Shown piece after piece: positions 33,671 through 37,225 of a stretch of DNA of 37,225 bases. The stretch lies in assembly GCA_018895235.1 (NCBI GenBank), contig JAHIOM010000031.1:1-37225 (forward strand), read 5' to 3'. This DNA comes from Patescibacteria group bacterium (GTDB lineage Bacteria; Patescibacteriota; Minisyncoccia; Minisyncoccales; Staskawiczbacteraceae). The position numbers and the translations under genes were made by a program. The notes beneath the pieces are model-generated. The model searched no databases and was not told where the DNA came from. It saw only the letters and a program-made list of their open reading frames with translations. Position 1 is the stretch's first letter. Every line of letters starts with the position of its first letter.

Positions 33671-33696
33671 CCCCGAGATGTATTTCTCGGGTTTTT
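33671..33696 (+). terminator. Rho-independent terminator after tRNA-Glu
   Basis: CCCGAGA-tgtattt-TCTCGGGTTTTT. Confidence 0.85.
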
Positions 33697-33699
33697 AAT

Positions 33700-33728
33700 T
33701 TGACAGAATAGTTAAACGAGTATAGTAT
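33700..33728 (+). promoter_or_regulatory. Promoter for PP-loop/TudS-like operon
   Basis: TTGACA, 17-nt spacer, TAGTAT. Confidence 0.65.
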
Positions 33729-33787
33729 CTTAATATCGTAGTATGGTGCTACGAATTGTTCTTTGAATCAAGAATAGGAGAAGTCAA

Positions 33788-34513
33788 ATGAGTAAAAGAA
33801 ATAGCAAAAAAGATGTTATTGTTTTGTTTTCCGGAGGAAAAGATTCTTTTCTGACTGCATGTCAATTGATAGAAGAAGGATTTAAGGTTTATTTAGTGTG
33901 TTTTGAGACCTTCGCTGGAATTGCCAGTAAAAACGTTAAGTACGGCGCGAGGCGTATAATAAAAAAATATGGTGCCGACAAAGCCGAATTTTTAGGCTCT
34001 TATTCAAACGTTGGCATATGGAGAGAATTTGTTTTTCCATTTTTGAACATGAAACCCAGTCAACTAATTGCGGAGTTTGGAGAAATTACAACCTCACAAT
34101 TCAATTGTCTTACTTGTCGGTCGGCGATGTATGTATGGGTTATTATTAAGGCAAAGCAAATGAATGTAACTGTAGTTGCTGATGGAGCTCGAAAATCTCA
34201 AGGTTTCGTGATAGAATTGCCTTGTATGACAGAAAGATTCAAGTCATTTTTTGCAGAATTTGGAATTACATTGATGTTCCCCGTGATTGATCTAGAATCA
34301 GACTTGCGATTAAAAAATCTGCTCTTAGCGCGTGGTTTTGTGCCAAAAGTCATTGAGCCACAATGCTTGATAGGCGTTCCACTACCTGGAGGAAAAGAAC
34401 CGGAAAAAGATGTGCAGGATGCAGTGTTGCAATACTTTAATAAGGTTATTGTTCCAAAAGCTAGGGAATTGATTAGTAATAATTTCCCCATAACGGCTAA
34501 GGATATTATATGA
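33788..34513 (+). CDS. PP-loop (N-type) ATP pyrophosphatase family protein
   Basis: VLFSGGKDSFLTACQL PP-loop; CLTC motif mid-protein. Confidence 0.82.
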   Translation: MSKRNSKKDVIVLFSGGKDSFLTACQLIEEGFKVYLVCFETFAGIASKNVKYGARRIIKKYGADKAEFLGSYSNVGIWREFVFPFLNMKPSQLIAEFGEITTSQFNCLTCRSAMYVWVIIKAKQMNVTVVADGARKSQGFVIELPCMTERFKSFFAEFGITLMFPVIDLESDLRLKNLLLARGFVPKVIEPQCLIGVPLPGGKEPEKDVQDAVLQYFNKVIVPKARELISNNFPITAKDII

Positions 34514-35058
34514 CAGAAATAAAATACCCAGACCAAAGAAGTAAAAGATTTATTTTTGTTCCTTTTTGTTTGCTTTGCCAAGCATTTCAAGCAAGGGGTA
34601 TTGTTAGATTCGGTTTTTCATCAGTAATAAAACCGATATTTGATGAATTATTGAAACATGATTTGAATATTATCCAGATGCCATGCCCCGAAAGTAGACT
34701 AGGGGGTTATGAAAAGGGATTACAAAGGGGGCCAAGAGGTATAGAAGATTATAACACGCCAGAATTTTTAGCGATTTGCGATGTTGCTGCCAATGAGGTA
34801 TTGCAAATGATTAAAGCAATCATTAATAATGGATTTGAAGTCGTAGGCATTCTCGGGCTTGAATATTCTCCATCATGCTCTGTTCTTCTCCAATATTCCA
34901 ATAAAGGAACAACTCATCACTCCGGCCACTTTATCGCAGCCCTTCAGAGAAAATTGCGAACAGAACAGATTAAGGTTCCTTTCATAGGAATAAATAGGAG
35001 GGGCATTAAAGCTTCTATAAAAAAGATACGCGAATTAATTTGCAAAAAACTTTTTTGA
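34510..35058 (+). CDS. TudS-related putative desulfidase
   Basis: 'FVPFCLLCQAFQARG...IIQMPCPESRLGGYEKGLQRGPRG...GILGLEYSPSCSV'; ATG overlaps upstream stop by 4 nt. Confidence 0.65.
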   Translation: MTEIKYPDQRSKRFIFVPFCLLCQAFQARGIVRFGFSSVIKPIFDELLKHDLNIIQMPCPESRLGGYEKGLQRGPRGIEDYNTPEFLAICDVAANEVLQMIKAIINNGFEVVGILGLEYSPSCSVLLQYSNKGTTHHSGHFIAALQRKLRTEQIKVPFIGINRRGIKASIKKIRELICKKLF

Positions 35059-35065
35059 AAAAACC

Positions 35066-35095
35066 AAAGCTGTCAAATCGACGGCTTTTTTGTTT
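35066..35095 (+). terminator. Rho-independent terminator
   Basis: AAAGCTGTC-aaatc-GACGGCTTTTTTG. Confidence 0.8.
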
Positions 35096-35106
35096 AAATA
35101 AATCAT

Positions 35107-35556
35107 ATGAATAAAAAAATTATTATAAGTGCGTGCCTTTTAGGTGTAAGTTGTAGATATGATGGTAGGTCTAAGCCGTGTCAAAAAGCAATAGATTTAT
35201 ATAAAAAACGAGATGTTATACTCGTATGTCCAGAACAAATGGGAGGATTATCTACGCCAAGAACACCGTCAGAAACCACTGGCGATGGATTAGAGATTTT
35301 AAAAGGAAAAGAAAAAGTTATTACAAAAACGGGCGATGATGTCACTCAAAACTTTATAAAAGGAGCAGAAGAAGTCTTAAAGATAATCAAACTATTCAAT
35401 ATCAAAGAAGCAGTTTTAAAACAAAAAAGCCCTTCTTGCGGTTGCGGTAAGATTTATGACGGGACTTTTTCAGATAAATTAATAAAAGGCGATGGCGTTA
35501 CGGCCGCTTTATTAAAAAAGAACGGAATTAAGGTTATTACGGAAGAAGATTTATAA
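35107..35556 (+). CDS. DUF523 / TudS-like protein
   Basis: 'IIISACLLGVSCRYDGRSKPC...VLVCPEQMGGLSTPRTPSE...AVLKQKSPSCGCGKIYDGTFS...GDGVTAALLKKNGIKV'. Confidence 0.9.
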   Translation: MNKKIIISACLLGVSCRYDGRSKPCQKAIDLYKKRDVILVCPEQMGGLSTPRTPSETTGDGLEILKGKEKVITKTGDDVTQNFIKGAEEVLKIIKLFNIKEAVLKQKSPSCGCGKIYDGTFSDKLIKGDGVTAALLKKNGIKVITEEDL

Positions 35557-35576
35557 ATTAAGCATTTGGCATAAAT

Positions 35577-35604
35577 AAAAAAGAGGATAAAAATCCTCTT
35601 TTTG
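35577..35604 (+). terminator. Rho-independent terminator
   Basis: AAAAGAGGAT-aaaa-ATCCTCTTTTT. Confidence 0.85.
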
Positions 35605-35636
35605 TGTTATTATATATAAATGCAATCATATAATAT

Positions 35637-36758
35637 ATGAAAATAGCGTTTAAAAAATCAACGTTGGCTATTGCAACCCTCTCTGGCACCATTATTGGTG
35701 TTGGTATTTTTTCCTTGCCCTATATTACGGCAAGAGTTGGCTTTGGCTTAATGTTTTTGTATTTATTCGTTCTTACTGTTTTGGTGACTTTAATCCATCT
35801 GTGTTTTAGCGAGGTTGCTTTAAAAACTCCCGACTTTCTCCGTTTGCCAGGATACGCCAAGGTACACTTAGGAAATTGGGGGAAGATGGCGGCAACTGTG
35901 ATCGCTATTTTTGGTTCTGTTGGGGCGCTGTTAGCATATATTATTATTGGAGGCGGATTTTTAGCAAACTTGCTGGTTCCTGTTTTGGGCGGCAGCGTTT
36001 TTTTATACACTATTTTATATTTTATTCTTGGCGCATTTTTTATTTTTTGGGGAATTAAGGCAATTTCTAAAATTGAATTTTGGGGTTTGGTTTTATTTTT
36101 TTTATCTTTGCTTTTTATTCTATGGCGCGGTTTGCCGTTTTTTGAAATCAAAAATTTGCCGTTTCAGTTTGTTAACAATCTTGGCGATTTATTCTTGCCC
36201 TATGGTCCCATTCTTTTTGCTCTCTGGGGAGCAACAATGATTCCCGAGGTTGAAGAAATGCTTGGCCACGATAAAAAAACAATAAAAAAAGTGGTTGCTA
36301 TTGCCAGCATCATTCCCGTTATTTTTTATTTATTATTCATTGTTCTGGTAGTATCAATTTCCGGTTCTGCCACATCAACAGAGGCAATACTTGGTTTAAA
36401 AAACGTTCTTGGCCAAAAAGTTGCAAGCATAATGTTTTTTGTTGGATTTTTGGTAACATTTACTTCTTTTATAACAATCGGGCTTACCTTAAAGAAAGTT
36501 TTTTGGTATGATTTAAAAATGCCCCATTATTTTTCCTGGGTACTTGCTTGTTCCTTGCCCTTTTTACTTTATTTGCTGGGATTTCAAGACTTTATTAAAG
36601 TGGTCGGTTTGGTTGGGGGTGCAATGCTGGCGTTTGAGGGAGTTTTAATACTTTTAATGTATCAAAAGATTAAACAGGGCAGGGCAAAGTTTTTTGTTCG
36701 TCCTTTAATTTTAATTTTCCTGATAGGAATAATTTACGAAATAATCTATTTTTTTTAA
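35637..36758 (+). CDS. Amino acid permease/transporter (aromatic/APC-type)
   Basis: 'LSGTIIGVGIFSLPYITARVG...' and about 11 hydrophobic segments. Confidence 0.82.
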   Translation: MKIAFKKSTLAIATLSGTIIGVGIFSLPYITARVGFGLMFLYLFVLTVLVTLIHLCFSEVALKTPDFLRLPGYAKVHLGNWGKMAATVIAIFGSVGALLAYIIIGGGFLANLLVPVLGGSVFLYTILYFILGAFFIFWGIKAISKIEFWGLVLFFLSLLFILWRGLPFFEIKNLPFQFVNNLGDLFLPYGPILFALWGATMIPEVEEMLGHDKKTIKKVVAIASIIPVIFYLLFIVLVVSISGSATSTEAILGLKNVLGQKVASIMFFVGFLVTFTSFITIGLTLKKVFWYDLKMPHYFSWVLACSLPFLLYLLGFQDFIKVVGLVGGAMLAFEGVLILLMYQKIKQGRAKFFVRPLILIFLIGIIYEIIYFF

Positions 36759-36764
36759 AACAAT

Positions 36765-37225
36765 ATGCTTTGGTTATATCTTATTATTTTCATTGGTTCC
36801 TGCGCCGCATTTTATATAGCGGGAAAGATGGTCGTAGACGGATTAATTACCATAACTAAGTTTTTAAAATTAAAGGAATTTGTCGTGGCTTTTTTCGTTA
36901 TGGCTGCTGCCGCCTCCTTGCCGAATTTGGTGGTTGGCCTTTCGGCTGCATTTCATGGTATTCCTCAGCTTTCTTTTGGGGATATTACTGGGAATAATTT
37001 AGCCACTTTAACCATAGTAGTGGCAATAGTTGCTTTGTTTGCCAGGGGAGGCATTCCCGCCCAAAGCCGGACCGTTCGAACCACTTCTTTTTTTGTAATG
37101 GCTTCGGCCATTCTGCCGTTAGTTTTGGTTTTAGACGGCAGACTTTCCAGATTGGACGGAATTTTATTAATTGCCCTGTTTGTTTATTACGTTTTCTGGC
37201 TTTTTTCTAAAGAAGAAAGATTTAA
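36765..37225 (+). CDS. Sodium/calcium exchanger-like membrane protein (partial, runs off window)
   Basis: MLWLYLIIFIGSCAAFYIAGKMVVDGLITITKFLKLKEFVVAFFVMAAAASLPNLVVGLSAAFHGIPQLSFGDITGNNLATLTIV: CaCA-like repeat. Confidence 0.7.
   Translation, partial: MLWLYLIIFIGSCAAFYIAGKMVVDGLITITKFLKLKEFVVAFFVMAAAASLPNLVVGLSAAFHGIPQLSFGDITGNNLATLTIVVAIVALFARGGIPAQSRTVRTTSFFVMASAILPLVLVLDGRLSRLDGILLIALFVYYVFWLFSKEERF

Noticed and set aside
1-37225. CRISPR arrays
   Set aside because: No regularly spaced direct repeats of 20-40 bp with unique spacers and no cas-like ORFs were seen.

Overview
The window looks like a chromosomal segment of a Patescibacteria/CPR (Parcubacteria-like) bacterium. Conserved housekeeping genes are interrupted by an accessory island. 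Core genes, left to right: partial Cys-rich/PKD surface protein, rpmF, nusB, rnc, rpsP, KH-domain protein, trmD, tRNA-Tyr, tRNA-Thr, rpmG (absent from the ORF track), then tRNA-Trp, pcm, mltG, L10 leader-rplJ-rplL, tRNA-Val, a membrane-anchored Clp ATPase, mraZ-rsmH-ftsL-ftsI, tRNA-Glu, a PP-loop ATPase with two TudS-like proteins, and transporters. The island (about 5.5-20.6 kb) lies between rpmG and tRNA-Trp. It encodes two zincin-like proteins sharing an N-terminal module, a degenerate RpoD-like sigma factor, a CpXC-SUKH fusion, a 1028-aa SUKH-containing protein, a DEAH helicase that appears split into two genes (RecA core; HA2 plus S1-like domains), a Nudix-pyrophosphatase fusion, an interrupted C39-like peptidase, and an ATPase/STAS-like pair. 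Main observations: (i) two degraded copies of the rpmG 3' end at the island's internal and right boundaries, suggesting stepwise insertion at rpmG; (ii) the split helicase; (iii) a 43-bp identical promoter/leader shared by two island genes; (iv) several CCC...GGG palindromic mini-elements, one in-frame inside nusB and two flanked by 4-bp repeats that copy a stop or start codon; (v) paired G18A/U55G changes in adjacent tRNA-Tyr and tRNA-Thr; (vi) a Clp ATPase whose first AAA+ domain looks catalytically dead. All calls come from reading the sequence; no database search was run.
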